A stretch of DNA of 6,904 nt from Actinomycetes bacterium (GTDB lineage Bacteria; Actinomycetota; Actinomycetes; Propionibacteriales; Propionibacteriaceae): the NCBI GenBank assembly GCA_023412435.1, contig JAEYNS010000200.1:1-6904 (forward strand). The letters are read 5' to 3'. A model generated the notes under the pieces. It was not told the DNA's origin. It was given only the letters and a program-made list of their open reading frames with translations, and made no database searches. The position numbers were made by a program, and so were the translations under genes. Every line of letters begins with the position of its first letter. Positions within the stretch are counted from its first letter, which is position 1. Below are positions 1-6,680 of this stretch, one piece after another.

Positions 1-77
1 GCCTTGTCGTGGTCGGCGACGCCGACGCCCTGCACGCACCGCTGCTCGCGGCGGGGTGGGACGTCGAGCGGCGCTGA
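1..77 (+). CDS. 3' end of an unidentified gene, possibly M16-family peptidase
   Basis: Only the last 24 complete codons are visible, in the frame that starts at base 3 and stops with TGA at 75-77. The peptide begins LVVVGDADALHAPL and ends with AAGWDVERR. A hydrophobic strand, then VGDA, then a short helix and a final strand resembles the C-terminus of M16 (pitrilysin/insulinase-type) peptidases, where the pattern 'VVVGDAxxI..PL..LG.VEV' is common. That is recognition from a very short stretch, so the family call is weak. The stop codon directly abuts the complementary stop codon of the convergent UPF0182 gene, with no base between them. The reading frame has the GC-rich third positions expected of coding DNA here. 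The rest of the gene lies outside the window. Confidence 0.45.
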   Translation, partial: LVVVGDADALHAPLLAAGWDVERR

Positions 78-2939
78 CTAGCGGTTCAGCTGCGCCAGGG
101 CGTCGGCCAGCGCCCGGCGGGCGACGGTGATCTGACGCTGGTACTCGGCGAGGTCACCGTTGCGCAGCGCAGTGTCGGCCGCCACGAACGCGGTCTGGGC
201 CTGTTCCAGCAGCACCTTGGCCGCCTCCGGCGGGGTGCCCGGCTCGACCGGCTCGGGATCGGTCGGCTCCACCGGGGTGCCGGGCTCGCCCGGCTCCTCC
301 GGCTCGACAGGCTGCTCGCCGGTCTCCGCACCGGCGTCGCCCTGGAAGGCCTCGTCCAGCGCCTGCTGCAGCGGGCTGCCGATCCCGACGCTCTGGCCGA
401 ACCTGACGATCACGAAGGTGAGCGCAGGGTACGAGCCGGTGGAGGCCTGGCGCTGGGTGTAGACCGGGAGCACGTACAGCAGCCCCGCACCCATCGGCAG
501 CGTGAGCAGGTTGCCGTAGGTGGCGGCTGCGGACCCCTGGTTCAGGTAGGGCCGCAGCACCTCCGCCACCCTGGTGTCGGTGGTCATCGCGTTGAAGGTC
601 TGGCCGGGGCCGTCGATCTGGTGGGTGTCCGACATCCGCAGCACCCTGAGCTGGCCGTACGACGGGCTGGTCGCCTCGGCCACCACCGCCAGGTAGCTGG
701 CGAGGTTGGAGCGGCCGCGCGGGACGAAGACGGAGGTCTGGCTGAAGATCGGCTGGTCCTCATTCGGCCACTTGATCGACAGGTAGTACGGCGGTTCCTT
801 GGCGTCGGTAGCGCTGTTCACCGGGTCGGCGGGAACCTGCCACAGGTCCGACTGCTGGTACCAGCTGGCCGGGTTGGTCATGTGGTAGCGCCCGAGGATC
901 TCCCGCTGCACCTTGAACAGGTCCTCCGGATAGCGCAGGTGAGCCAGCAGGTCAGGGCTGATGTCGCTCTTCGGCAGCACCGTGCCCGGGAAGGCCTTGG
1001 CGTAGCTCTGCATCACCGGGTCGGCCTCGTCCCAGGCGTACAGCGACACAGTGCCCTCGGTGGCGTCCACCACTGCCTTCACGGAGTTGCGGATGTAGTT
1101 CAGCGGTCGGTCCACCTGGAGCCCCGTGGTGCGCGACTGGGCGTCCGAGGTGGTCCGCTGCAGGCTCACCAGTGCGCTGTTCGGGTAGCTGCGACTGGTG
1201 GTGTAGCCGTCGAGGATCCACACCAGCCTGCCGTCCACCACCGCCGGGTAGGTGTTCTGGTCGAGGGTCAGCCACGGGGCCACCTGCTGCACGCGCTCCT
1301 TCGGGGTGCGCTTGTACAGCAGCTGGGAGGCCGAGTTCACCCGGTCGGACAGGATGATGTTGAGGTCGGTGAAGTGGGCGGCGTACAGCAGCCGGTTGAA
1401 CATGTTGCCGATCGGGACACCGCCACTGCCGGCGTAGACGTTGTACGCCTCGCCGCCGCTCTCGCCGCCGCCGGGGGTGTCCAGCTCGATCGGCGCCTGG
1501 CCCTCCTCACGTCCGACGATCGCGAACTCCTCGCTCAGCTCGCCGAAGTAGATCCTGCCCTCGTAGTCGCCGAGCTGGCCCTGCGGCGGCAGGTCGCGCT
1601 CGATCCACTCCGGCTGCCCGCCGGACTGGCGGCGGTTGCCGTAGGCGGCGACCAGCCCGTACCCGTGGGTGTAGACGGTGTGGATGTTGTTCCAGTTCGG
1701 GTCGGGGATGCCGGCGAGGTTCATCTCACGGGCGGCGACCACGACGTCGGTCTCCACGCCGTCGAGCATGTACCTGTCGACGTCGAGCGCGGCAGGGAAC
1801 GAGTAGTAGCCCCTGACCTGCTGCAGTTGCTCGAAGGTGGGTCCGACCACGGACGGGTCCACCAGACGGATGCCGGGCAGTGCGGCGGCGTCCTCCTTGA
1901 GCTGGCCGGGACGGACCTGGGTGACGGCTGCGTACTCGGTGATCTCGACCTCGTCGATCCCGAAGGCTTCCCGGGTCGCGTCGATGTGGGCCTTCATGTA
2001 GGGCCCTTCCTTGTCCGGCTCGTTGGGCCGGACCTGGAAGGACTGCACGATCGCCGGGTAGAGCAACTGCAGGATCAGCCCTGACACCAGCATGAGCACC
2101 AGACCGGTGATCGGGAGCACCCATCGGTTCAGGAAGGCGTTGAGGAAGAACAGCGCGGCGCAGATGAACGCAATCACCGCAATCACTAGCTTGGCGCCCA
2201 GCCGGGCGTTGTCGTCGGTGAAGTGCAGACCGGTGAACACGGTGCCGGGCTCGATCAGGTAGCCGTAGCGATCGATCAGGCTCTGCAGGCCGTAGACCAC
2301 CAGCAGGGTGCCCGCGAGCACCGACAGGTGCCGGCTGGCCCTGGCCGGGCGCTGGCCAAGGTTCGCCTGGCGTCCCACCACCAGTCCGCCGGTGGTGAAG
2401 TGCACGGCCGCGGCGGCGATCAGCCCGAAGAACAGGGCGCTCATCAGGAAGCCCAGCAGGTCGCGCCAGATCGGCAGCTCGAAGACGAAGAAGCTGATGT
2501 CGAGGCCGAAGTAGGGGTCCGTGGCGCCGAAGGGGGTCCGGTTGAGGTAGGCCAGCACGTCCATCGAGGCTGCGGCGGCGGTCATCCCGCCGATCACCCC
2601 GAAGAAGGCCGACGGCACAAGGATCGCCAGCAACAGGTTGGAGCCGAGCAGGTCGCGGTACCGGTCGAGCACCGCACTGGGACCGGTCCGTCGATCCAGC
2701 GGACGCATCCGCCACGCCAGCCACATGTTGAACCCGACGGTCCCGGCCATCACCACGAAGAAGGCGACGAAGAGCACCACCCGGGTGACCAGTTGGGTGG
2801 TGAACACGCCGGCGAAGTCCACCGAGGCGAACCAGAGCTTCTCGGTCCACAACTCGGAGAAGACCAGGAAGGCGACGATCAGGACTCCCGCCACCACGAT
2901 GGTGGGGACGAGCGGACCACGTCGGGCAGCGATCGGCAC
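78..2939 (-). CDS. UPF0182 (COG1615) family seven-TM membrane protein
   Basis: A 953-aa integral membrane protein of unknown function, close in length to the mycobacterial homologue Rv3193c (about 990 aa from memory). Seven hydrophobic segments lie at about residues 11-30, 51-72, 101-123, 159-181, 205-222, 248-268 and 274-297. A large domain of about 570 residues follows, presumably outside the membrane, with blocks I associate with the family: RGYYSFPAALDVDRY (376-390), THGYG (424-428), RIYFGE (462-467), and APWL followed by a YPAVVDGRLVWILDGYTTS block (about 554-582). A Pro/Glu-rich linker (867-905) leads to a C-terminal helical region (906-953). The start is the GTG at 2939: AAGGAG at 2950-2945 lies 5 bases upstream and the first membrane helix begins ten residues in. 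The frame stays open upstream to 3494, but that part is arginine-rich and overlaps the PPA1309 gene. It is the last gene of the operon, 32 bases after PPA1309. The biochemical role is unknown. Confidence 0.95.
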   Translation of the reverse strand: MPIAARRGPLVPTIVVAGVLIVAFLVFSELWTEKLWFASVDFAGVFTTQLVTRVVLFVAFFVVMAGTVGFNMWLAWRMRPLDRRTGPSAVLDRYRDLLGSNLLLAILVPSAFFGVIGGMTAAAASMDVLAYLNRTPFGATDPYFGLDISFFVFELPIWRDLLGFLMSALFFGLIAAAAVHFTTGGLVVGRQANLGQRPARASRHLSVLAGTLLVVYGLQSLIDRYGYLIEPGTVFTGLHFTDDNARLGAKLVIAVIAFICAALFFLNAFLNRWVLPITGLVLMLVSGLILQLLYPAIVQSFQVRPNEPDKEGPYMKAHIDATREAFGIDEVEITEYAAVTQVRPGQLKEDAAALPGIRLVDPSVVGPTFEQLQQVRGYYSFPAALDVDRYMLDGVETDVVVAAREMNLAGIPDPNWNNIHTVYTHGYGLVAAYGNRRQSGGQPEWIERDLPPQGQLGDYEGRIYFGELSEEFAIVGREEGQAPIELDTPGGGESGGEAYNVYAGSGGVPIGNMFNRLLYAAHFTDLNIILSDRVNSASQLLYKRTPKERVQQVAPWLTLDQNTYPAVVDGRLVWILDGYTTSRSYPNSALVSLQRTTSDAQSRTTGLQVDRPLNYIRNSVKAVVDATEGTVSLYAWDEADPVMQSYAKAFPGTVLPKSDISPDLLAHLRYPEDLFKVQREILGRYHMTNPASWYQQSDLWQVPADPVNSATDAKEPPYYLSIKWPNEDQPIFSQTSVFVPRGRSNLASYLAVVAEATSPSYGQLRVLRMSDTHQIDGPGQTFNAMTTDTRVAEVLRPYLNQGSAAATYGNLLTLPMGAGLLYVLPVYTQRQASTGSYPALTFVIVRFGQSVGIGSPLQQALDEAFQGDAGAETGEQPVEPEEPGEPGTPVEPTDPEPVEPGTPPEAAKVLLEQAQTAFVAADTALRNGDLAEYQRQITVARRALADALAQLNR
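225..341 (-). repeat. Pro/Glu-rich linker in UPF0182 protein (VEP/EPGTP repeats)
   Basis: These codons encode residues 867-905 of the UPF0182 protein. The segment is made almost only of Pro, Glu, Gly, Thr, Val and Asp, with VEP three times and EPGTP twice. It separates the main domain from the C-terminal helical region and is probably a flexible acidic spacer. It is low-complexity coding sequence, not a DNA repeat with independent function. Confidence 0.7.
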
Positions 2940-2944
2940 AGATT

Positions 2945-2950
2945 CTCCTT
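2945..2950 (-). promoter_or_regulatory. Ribosome binding site AAGGAG for the UPF0182 gene
   Basis: On the minus strand AAGGAG is followed by AATCT and then GTG at 2939. A near-consensus Shine-Dalgarno with a 5-base spacer fixes the start of the UPF0182 protein at 2939 rather than anywhere in the open frame that runs upstream to 3494. The site falls in the 32-base gap after the PPA1309 stop codon. Confidence 0.85.
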
Positions 2951-2971
2951 GTCGATCAGATAGGCGAGGCG

Positions 2972-3478
2972 TCAGTCCAATGTACGCGACAGCGCGAGCG
3001 TGAGGGCGGGCACGAGGTCGGCTCCGCCGAGCAGGTCGTGCTCGGTGCCGCGGATCCGGGCGACACCGTGCCGGCTCCCGTCCCGCAGCACCCCCACGAC
3101 AACCCGGAGTTCGAGCCGCTCGGGATGGTCGGCGACGACGAGGGCGGCCTGCTGGGGGTCCTCGGGCAGCTCGGCCTCCACCTCGGGCGGCACGAAGGTC
3201 CGCTCGAGAGCGAGGGCGCAGCCGTGCACCGTGGCGGGCCAGCCGATCCCCGCGAGCGTGGTTGCCAGGTCCGCGCCCGCGCTGAACTCCTCCTGCTCGA
3301 TGGAGGTGAACCCGTCGGACGTCGCGTGCCGCAGGTGCTCGGCGAGCCCCGGCTCGGCCGCGATGAGATCTGTCGTGCGGACCAGCGCGAAGAGCCGTGC
3401 CGGCTGGTCCCAGCCGGACCTCGCGACGTGGTGCTCGACCTCGATCAGCGCGGCGGTCAGCGCCTCGTTCACCGGCAT
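2972..3478 (-). CDS. PPA1309-family conserved hypothetical protein
   Basis: A 168-aa soluble protein with no signal peptide or membrane segment. It begins MPVNEALTAALIEVEHHVA and has a central region reading GFTSIEQEEF and a stretch GWPATVHGCALALERTF. These match my memory of the actinobacterial PPA1309 family, whose function is unknown. I see no catalytic or metal-binding motif. The ATG at 3478-3476 overlaps the end of the upstream protease gene by 10 bases (ATGCCGGTGA on the minus strand). Only a weak GAGG lies upstream, about 10 bases away, so initiation probably depends on translational coupling to the protease. Its position between the YlbL-type protease and the UPF0182 membrane protein suggests it is made together with them. 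A direct partnership is inference. Confidence 0.85.
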   Translation of the reverse strand: MPVNEALTAALIEVEHHVARSGWDQPARLFALVRTTDLIAAEPGLAEHLRHATSDGFTSIEQEEFSAGADLATTLAGIGWPATVHGCALALERTFVPPEVEAELPEDPQQAALVVADHPERLELRVVVGVLRDGSRHGVARIRGTEHDLLGGADLVPALTLALSRTLD

Positions 3479-4530
3479 TGCGGCACCGCCTCACCGGAGG
3501 CCGGGTCGTTGAGGTGGTCGAGGGTGGACAGGGCGTCCCCCAGGTTCTCGACCGGGACGAGTTGCAGACCGGGATGCGACTCCCGCGCGTCGACGCAGTT
3601 CGCCCTGGGCAGCAGGAAGACCTGCGCCCCGTCCCGTGCGGCGGCAGCGATCTTCTCCTGCACGCCGCCGATCGCGCCCACCCTGCCGCTGGAGTCGATC
3701 TCCCCGGTCGCCGCCACTACCCGCCCGGCCAGCAGCGGGTCGGGGGTCAGCAACTCGTAGATCGCCAGCGCGAACGGCAGTCCTGCGCTGGGCCCACCGA
3801 TCGCGGGATCGATGCCGAAGCTGATGTCGGGGGCGTACTTGTACCCGACGTCGAGCAGCACCCCGACGACGGGAGTCTCGGCGTCGGTGCTGGACGGCCG
3901 GGTGGTGACCGTCTCGCTCAACGCCACACCGTCGCGCTCGAAGTCGAACTTCACCACCTTGCCGACGCCCTGCTTGGCGATCGCCTGCTTGACGTCGTCG
4001 ACCCGTTCGACGTGGACATTGTCGACGGCGGTGATCAGGTCGCCGGGCTTGAGCTTCTCGTGCGCGGGCCCGGCGGCCGACACCCAGGTGACCATGGGCA
4101 GCTCAAGAACCGGCACACCTGCCACCCGCAGCGCCGCGACCACGGCTGTGCCCTGCGAGTCGTCCATCGAGCGGACGCTGGAGTCCTGGATCTCGGTGGC
4201 GTCGATCCCGGGCGGGTAGACCGCGTCGCGGGGCATCACCTCGCGGGAGGGCAGCCAGTACGAGAACAGGGCCTCGGGAAGGGTGAGCGCACTGTCCGGC
4301 CGGGTCACCGAGACGGTCGCCATCCGCACCTCGCCGCTGGGCACGAAGGTCTCGATCCCGCGGATCGCGATCGCAGGACTCGGGCCGCCCTCGCCGTCGA
4401 CGTCGCCGAGCAGGTTGTAGGTGGACCCGGGACTCCAGGTCACGAAGGGCACCGGGACCATTGCGATCAGGGCAGCGAGCGCCACGAACAGCAGGGCCGC
4501 GACGGCAGCGGTCCAGGTCTGCTTGGTCAC
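3469..4530 (-). CDS. PDZ and Lon-like Ser-Lys protease, YlbL type, membrane-anchored
   Basis: A 353-aa protein with an N-terminal hydrophobic segment (about residues 8-29) that should anchor it with the rest outside the cytoplasm. It is followed by the family block TWSPGSTYNLLG (31-42). The SMDDSQGTAVVAAL block (121-134) and a PDZ domain (about 145-205, with GDLITAVDNVHV) come next. The C-terminal S16 Lon-type proteolytic domain has the nucleophile Ser248 in GGPSAG and the general base Lys293 in GGVQEKIAAA. The 45-residue Ser-Lys distance fits the YlbL branch. There is no AAA+ ATPase domain, so it should act without ATP-driven unfolding. The GTG start at 4530-4528 has GGAGGG at 4542-4537 with a 6-base spacer. 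It is the first gene of the minus-strand operon. Family knowledge: YlbL in Bacillus subtilis has been linked to removal of a DNA-damage checkpoint protein. The substrate here is unknown. The M. tuberculosis counterpart is, from memory, Rv3194c. Confidence 0.95.
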   Translation of the reverse strand: MTKQTWTAAVAALLFVALAALIAMVPVPFVTWSPGSTYNLLGDVDGEGGPSPAIAIRGIETFVPSGEVRMATVSVTRPDSALTLPEALFSYWLPSREVMPRDAVYPPGIDATEIQDSSVRSMDDSQGTAVVAALRVAGVPVLELPMVTWVSAAGPAHEKLKPGDLITAVDNVHVERVDDVKQAIAKQGVGKVVKFDFERDGVALSETVTTRPSSTDAETPVVGVLLDVGYKYAPDISFGIDPAIGGPSAGLPFALAIYELLTPDPLLAGRVVAATGEIDSSGRVGAIGGVQEKIAAAARDGAQVFLLPRANCVDARESHPGLQLVPVENLGDALSTLDHLNDPASGEAVPQCR

Positions 4531-4647
4531 TACGTTCCCTCCACGTCGGCCCGCCCCCCGGCATGCACCCGAGCACGATACCGCCCCCAGGTGAGAAAAC
4601 CCTTGGGATGCTGAGCGACAATGGGGAGGAGCGGGCAGAGGAGCGGC
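4531..4647. promoter_or_regulatory. Divergent intergenic region between protease operon and Zincin_2 gene
   Basis: This 117-base gap must hold promoters for both the leftward protease operon and the rightward Zincin_2 gene. For the minus strand the best candidate is TATCGT (4580-4575) as a -10, with GGGTTT (4602-4597) 16 bases upstream as a poor -35; transcription would begin near 4568 and leave a leader of about 38 bases. For the plus strand only a weak GACAAT (4617-4622) is seen, with no convincing -35. I see no terminator or strong operator-like palindrome. The exact promoter positions are guesses. Confidence 0.35.
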
Positions 4648-6015
4648 ATGAGCGACGCGGGCAGCAACGACGACTTCGGGACCGGCGGTGACCGGCCGGA
4701 GGAGGAGGCGCTGCTGCGCTTCCTGTCCCAGTTCGGCATCACCCCGGGGCCCGACGGCAGGCTGGACATGCAGGAGCTGATGGGCAGGATGCAGTCGATG
4801 ATGGCCGCCTTCACCAGCCAGCTGGCCAGTTTCGGGCCCACCGACCCCGACTCCGGCATGAACTGGCGGTTCACCAAGGACATCGCCCGCAAGCTGACCG
4901 CGGCTGCCGGACCGGATCCCACCCCGTCGCAGTCACAGCTGACCGCGATCCGGTCGGCCGCCGAGCTGGCCGACCTGTGGCTGGACGAGCAGATCGCCTT
5001 CCCGCCGATCACGCCGCGACCCGCCGCCTGGAGCCGTGCCGAGTGGGTGGAGAACACCTTCGACACCTGGCAGCAGCTGATCCGTCCGGTGGTGACCCAG
5101 CTCGGGACGACGCTCGGCGGCCTGCTCGAGGCCCAGTCGCCCGCTGACCAGGCGGCGGGCATGCTGCAGCCGATGATCAGGACGGCGGCGTCCGGGATGT
5201 TCGCCGCCCAGGTCGGCCAGTCGCTCGGCCGGCTGGCCGTCGAGGCGTTCAGCGCCGGAGACATCGGCCTTCCGCTGACGGCGCGCCCCGTGGTGGCGCT
5301 GCTCCCCACCAACATCGACCAGTTCCGCGAGGGTCTCGAGGTGTCCCAGCCCGACCTGTTGCTGTTCCTCGCGCTGCGGGAGACCGCCAGGCAGCGGCTG
5401 TTCGGCGCGGTCGGCTGGCTGGGCCCGCAGCTGCTGGCACTGGTCGAGCACTACGCCCGCGGCATCTCGATCGATCCCGCTGCCCTCGAGCAGGCGATCG
5501 AGTCCCAGCTCGGCAGCGCGATGACCGCGGAAGAGGTCGAGCAGGCGGGCCAGGCGATGGCGGGCTCGTTGTTCGTCCCCCAGGTGAGCGAGGAGCAGCG
5601 CGCCGTGCTCGGTCGGCTGGAGACCCTGCTGGCGCTGGTGGAGGGCTGGGTGGACGAGGTTGTCGATCAGGCCACCCGGCAGCGGAGGCCCGCGGCCGCG
5701 CTGCTCACGGAGATGCTGCGCCGCCGGCGCGCCGCCGGCGGTCCCGCCGAGTCCGCACTGAAGGCGCTGGTCGGCCTCGAGTTGAGGCCGCGCCGCACCA
5801 GGGACGCGGCGAACCTGTGGGCGGCCACCCGCGCCACCCGTGGGGCAGCGGCCAGGGACGCTTCCTGGGCCCATCCCGACCTGATCCCGTCCGCCGCCGA
5901 GCTGGACGATCCGCTCGGCTACGCCGAGCAGGGACACCAACCGCCGACCCCCGACGACCTGGACGCAGAACTGGCCCGCCTGCTCGACGAGGAGCGCGGC
6001 TCGTCGGAGGGCTGA
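4648..6015 (+). CDS. Zincin_2 (DUF2342) zinc-metalloprotease-like protein with altered HExxH site
   Basis: A 455-aa cytoplasmic protein of the Pfam Zincin_2 group, often annotated as 'zinc-dependent metalloprotease' or 'putative hydrolase'. Supporting blocks are NWRFTKDIARK (72-82), the AAELADLWLDEQ region (104-115), a Gly/Ala-rich central helix (about 170-200), and LFLALRETARQRLF (239-252). After these come LVEGWVDEVVDQA (330-342), GPAESALKALVGLELRPRR (365-383) and WAHPDLIPSAAELDDP (407-422). The third block sits where the zinc helix belongs, but here it reads R244-E-T-A-R248. Both histidines of HExxH are absent and only the glutamate remains. E332 in EGWVDE may be the remaining downstream acidic ligand. 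The start is the ATG at 4648, preceded by GAGGAG (4638-4643) with a 4-base spacer. An in-frame ATG at 4621 lacks such a site. The M. tuberculosis counterpart is, from memory, Rv3195. The gene is divergent from the protease operon. Proteolytic activity is not supported by the visible residues. Confidence 0.9.
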   Translation: MSDAGSNDDFGTGGDRPEEEALLRFLSQFGITPGPDGRLDMQELMGRMQSMMAAFTSQLASFGPTDPDSGMNWRFTKDIARKLTAAAGPDPTPSQSQLTAIRSAAELADLWLDEQIAFPPITPRPAAWSRAEWVENTFDTWQQLIRPVVTQLGTTLGGLLEAQSPADQAAGMLQPMIRTAASGMFAAQVGQSLGRLAVEAFSAGDIGLPLTARPVVALLPTNIDQFREGLEVSQPDLLLFLALRETARQRLFGAVGWLGPQLLALVEHYARGISIDPAALEQAIESQLGSAMTAEEVEQAGQAMAGSLFVPQVSEEQRAVLGRLETLLALVEGWVDEVVDQATRQRRPAAALLTEMLRRRRAAGGPAESALKALVGLELRPRRTRDAANLWAATRATRGAAARDASWAHPDLIPSAAELDDPLGYAEQGHQPPTPDDLDAELARLLDEERGSSEG

Positions 6016-6016
6016 C

Positions 6017-6538
6017 TCAGCCGTCCGACCGGGCGAACTCCAGCCCCTCGAGGAAGCCGCGCGCCCTGTCGGCCTGCGGGTAGGCCGACACGAGCTCCCA
6101 GAACCGCGCCGAGTGCGTCGGCTCCACCAGGTGGACGAGTTCGTGCAGCAGCACGTAGTCGCCGACCCAGCGCGGCACCCCGCGGAGCCGGTCGGAGATC
6201 CTGATCCGTCCCTGCGTCGGGGAGCAGGAACCCCAGCGCCTGGTCTGGTTCGACGCCCACCTGACCTGGAAGGCCGGCAGCGGGTCGGGCACCCGGCCGG
6301 CCAGGTAGCGCGCGGCGAGCTCGGCGGCCCTGGCGTGCAACTCGGGGTCACCGCTGGGCACCAGCCGGCGGGTCTCCTTCGCCAGGAAGCGGTTGACAAG
6401 GGCGGGAACCAGCTCGTCGGCCTGCCGGCGGGTGAGCGCGGCGGGCACGACGGCGACCAGTCTGCCCTGTTCCCGGAACACCGTGAGGGTACGGGTCCTG
6501 CGCCGGCTGCGCCGGATCTCCACCGCTTCCTGGTTCAC
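6017..6538 (-). CDS. YgjP/WrpA-like M48-type zinc metallopeptidase
   Basis: A 173-aa cytoplasmic protein of the YgjP-like (formerly DUF45, COG1451) group. The zinc helix is intact: HELVH at residues 132-136 with catalytic Glu133, and a third histidine, H142, in EPTHSARFW (139-147), the spacing usual in this family. The characteristic RWGSCS block is at 101-106, and the family-typical ending YPQADRARGFLEGLEF is at 153-168. It is a compact minigluzincin with no signal peptide. Natural substrates of this family are poorly known. The GTG at 6538-6536 is taken as the start. It has no Shine-Dalgarno but sits a few bases after a possible -10, so it may be leaderless. An alternative GTG at 6523 has AGGA 4 bases upstream and would shorten the protein by five residues to begin at VEIRRSRRR. 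It converges on the Zincin_2 gene with one base between the two stop codons. Confidence 0.93.
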   Translation of the reverse strand: MNQEAVEIRRSRRRTRTLTVFREQGRLVAVVPAALTRRQADELVPALVNRFLAKETRRLVPSGDPELHARAAELAARYLAGRVPDPLPAFQVRWASNQTRRWGSCSPTQGRIRISDRLRGVPRWVGDYVLLHELVHLVEPTHSARFWELVSAYPQADRARGFLEGLEFARSDG

Positions 6539-6546
6539 GCCGCGAC

Positions 6547-6552
6547 AGCCTA
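6547..6552 (-). promoter_or_regulatory. Candidate -10 (TAGGCT) for the M48-type peptidase gene
   Basis: On the minus strand TAGGCT fits the actinobacterial TAnnnT -10 pattern. The expected transcription start is near 6540, two bases before the GTG at 6538, which would make the mRNA leaderless. No good -35 lies 16-18 bases upstream (CGGTCG or CCGGTC). The absence of a Shine-Dalgarno before this GTG agrees with the idea. Confidence 0.35.
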
Positions 6553-6585
6553 GCCCTGCGCTGGGGACGCGACCGGAATGTCGGG

Positions 6586-6614
6586 TTGACCGCAGCCCGG
6601 CGGACCACTAGTTT
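6586..6614 (+). promoter_or_regulatory. Candidate housekeeping promoter TTGACC-17-TAGTTT
   Basis: TTGACC at 6586-6591 matches five of six bases of the TTGACA -35 consensus. Exactly 17 bases downstream TAGTTT (6609-6614) fits TAnnnT. Transcription would start near 6621, close to the left arm of the inverted repeat. It could make a long leader for the DUF5679 gene or a separate small RNA. Confidence 0.5.
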
Positions 6615-6623
6615 CTGGCGTTA

Positions 6624-6680
6624 GTGAGGCCCTCCGGGCCGGGCTGCTCGCAGGGGAAGGCAAGCGGCTACGGACCGTGA
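6624..6680 (+). CDS. Possible 18-aa leader peptide ORF (speculative)
   Basis: A GTG at 6624 opens a frame of 18 codons, VRPSGPGCSQGKASGYGP, ending in TGA at 6678-6680. It has no Shine-Dalgarno, but it would lie about three bases after the predicted start of the promoter at 6586-6614, so it could be read as a leaderless ORF. It contains no run of a single amino acid that would suggest classical attenuation. A short open frame in GC-rich DNA is common by chance, so it is listed only because of its position relative to the promoter and the inverted repeat. Confidence 0.15.
   Translation: MRPSGPGCSQGKASGYGP

Noticed and set aside
621..2084. 487-codon plus-strand ORF antisense to UPF0182
   Set aside because: Its Val/Gly/His/Arg-rich composition is typical of the antisense frame of a GC-rich gene. 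It has no domain, and the UPF0182 frame has strong family motifs.
2940..3494. 185-codon in-frame upstream extension of the UPF0182 gene
   Set aside because: It is arginine-rich, fully overlaps the PPA1309 gene in another frame, and a clear AAGGAG-GTG start followed by a membrane helix exists at 2939.
3397..4614. 405-codon plus-strand ORF antisense to the protease
   Set aside because: It is a composition shadow of the YlbL-type gene, with no recognisable domain and no reasonable start site.
4621..4647. Upstream ATG at 4621 as the Zincin_2 start
   Set aside because: It has no Shine-Dalgarno, whereas the ATG at 4648 has GAGGAG four bases upstream. The extra residues (MGRSGQRSG) are the translated ribosome-binding region.
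4933..6399. 488-codon minus-strand ORF antisense to Zincin_2 and overlapping the M48-type gene
   Set aside because: It is low-complexity Arg/Gly/Pro/Gln-rich, covers two genes with solid family motifs in other frames, and has no domain of its own.
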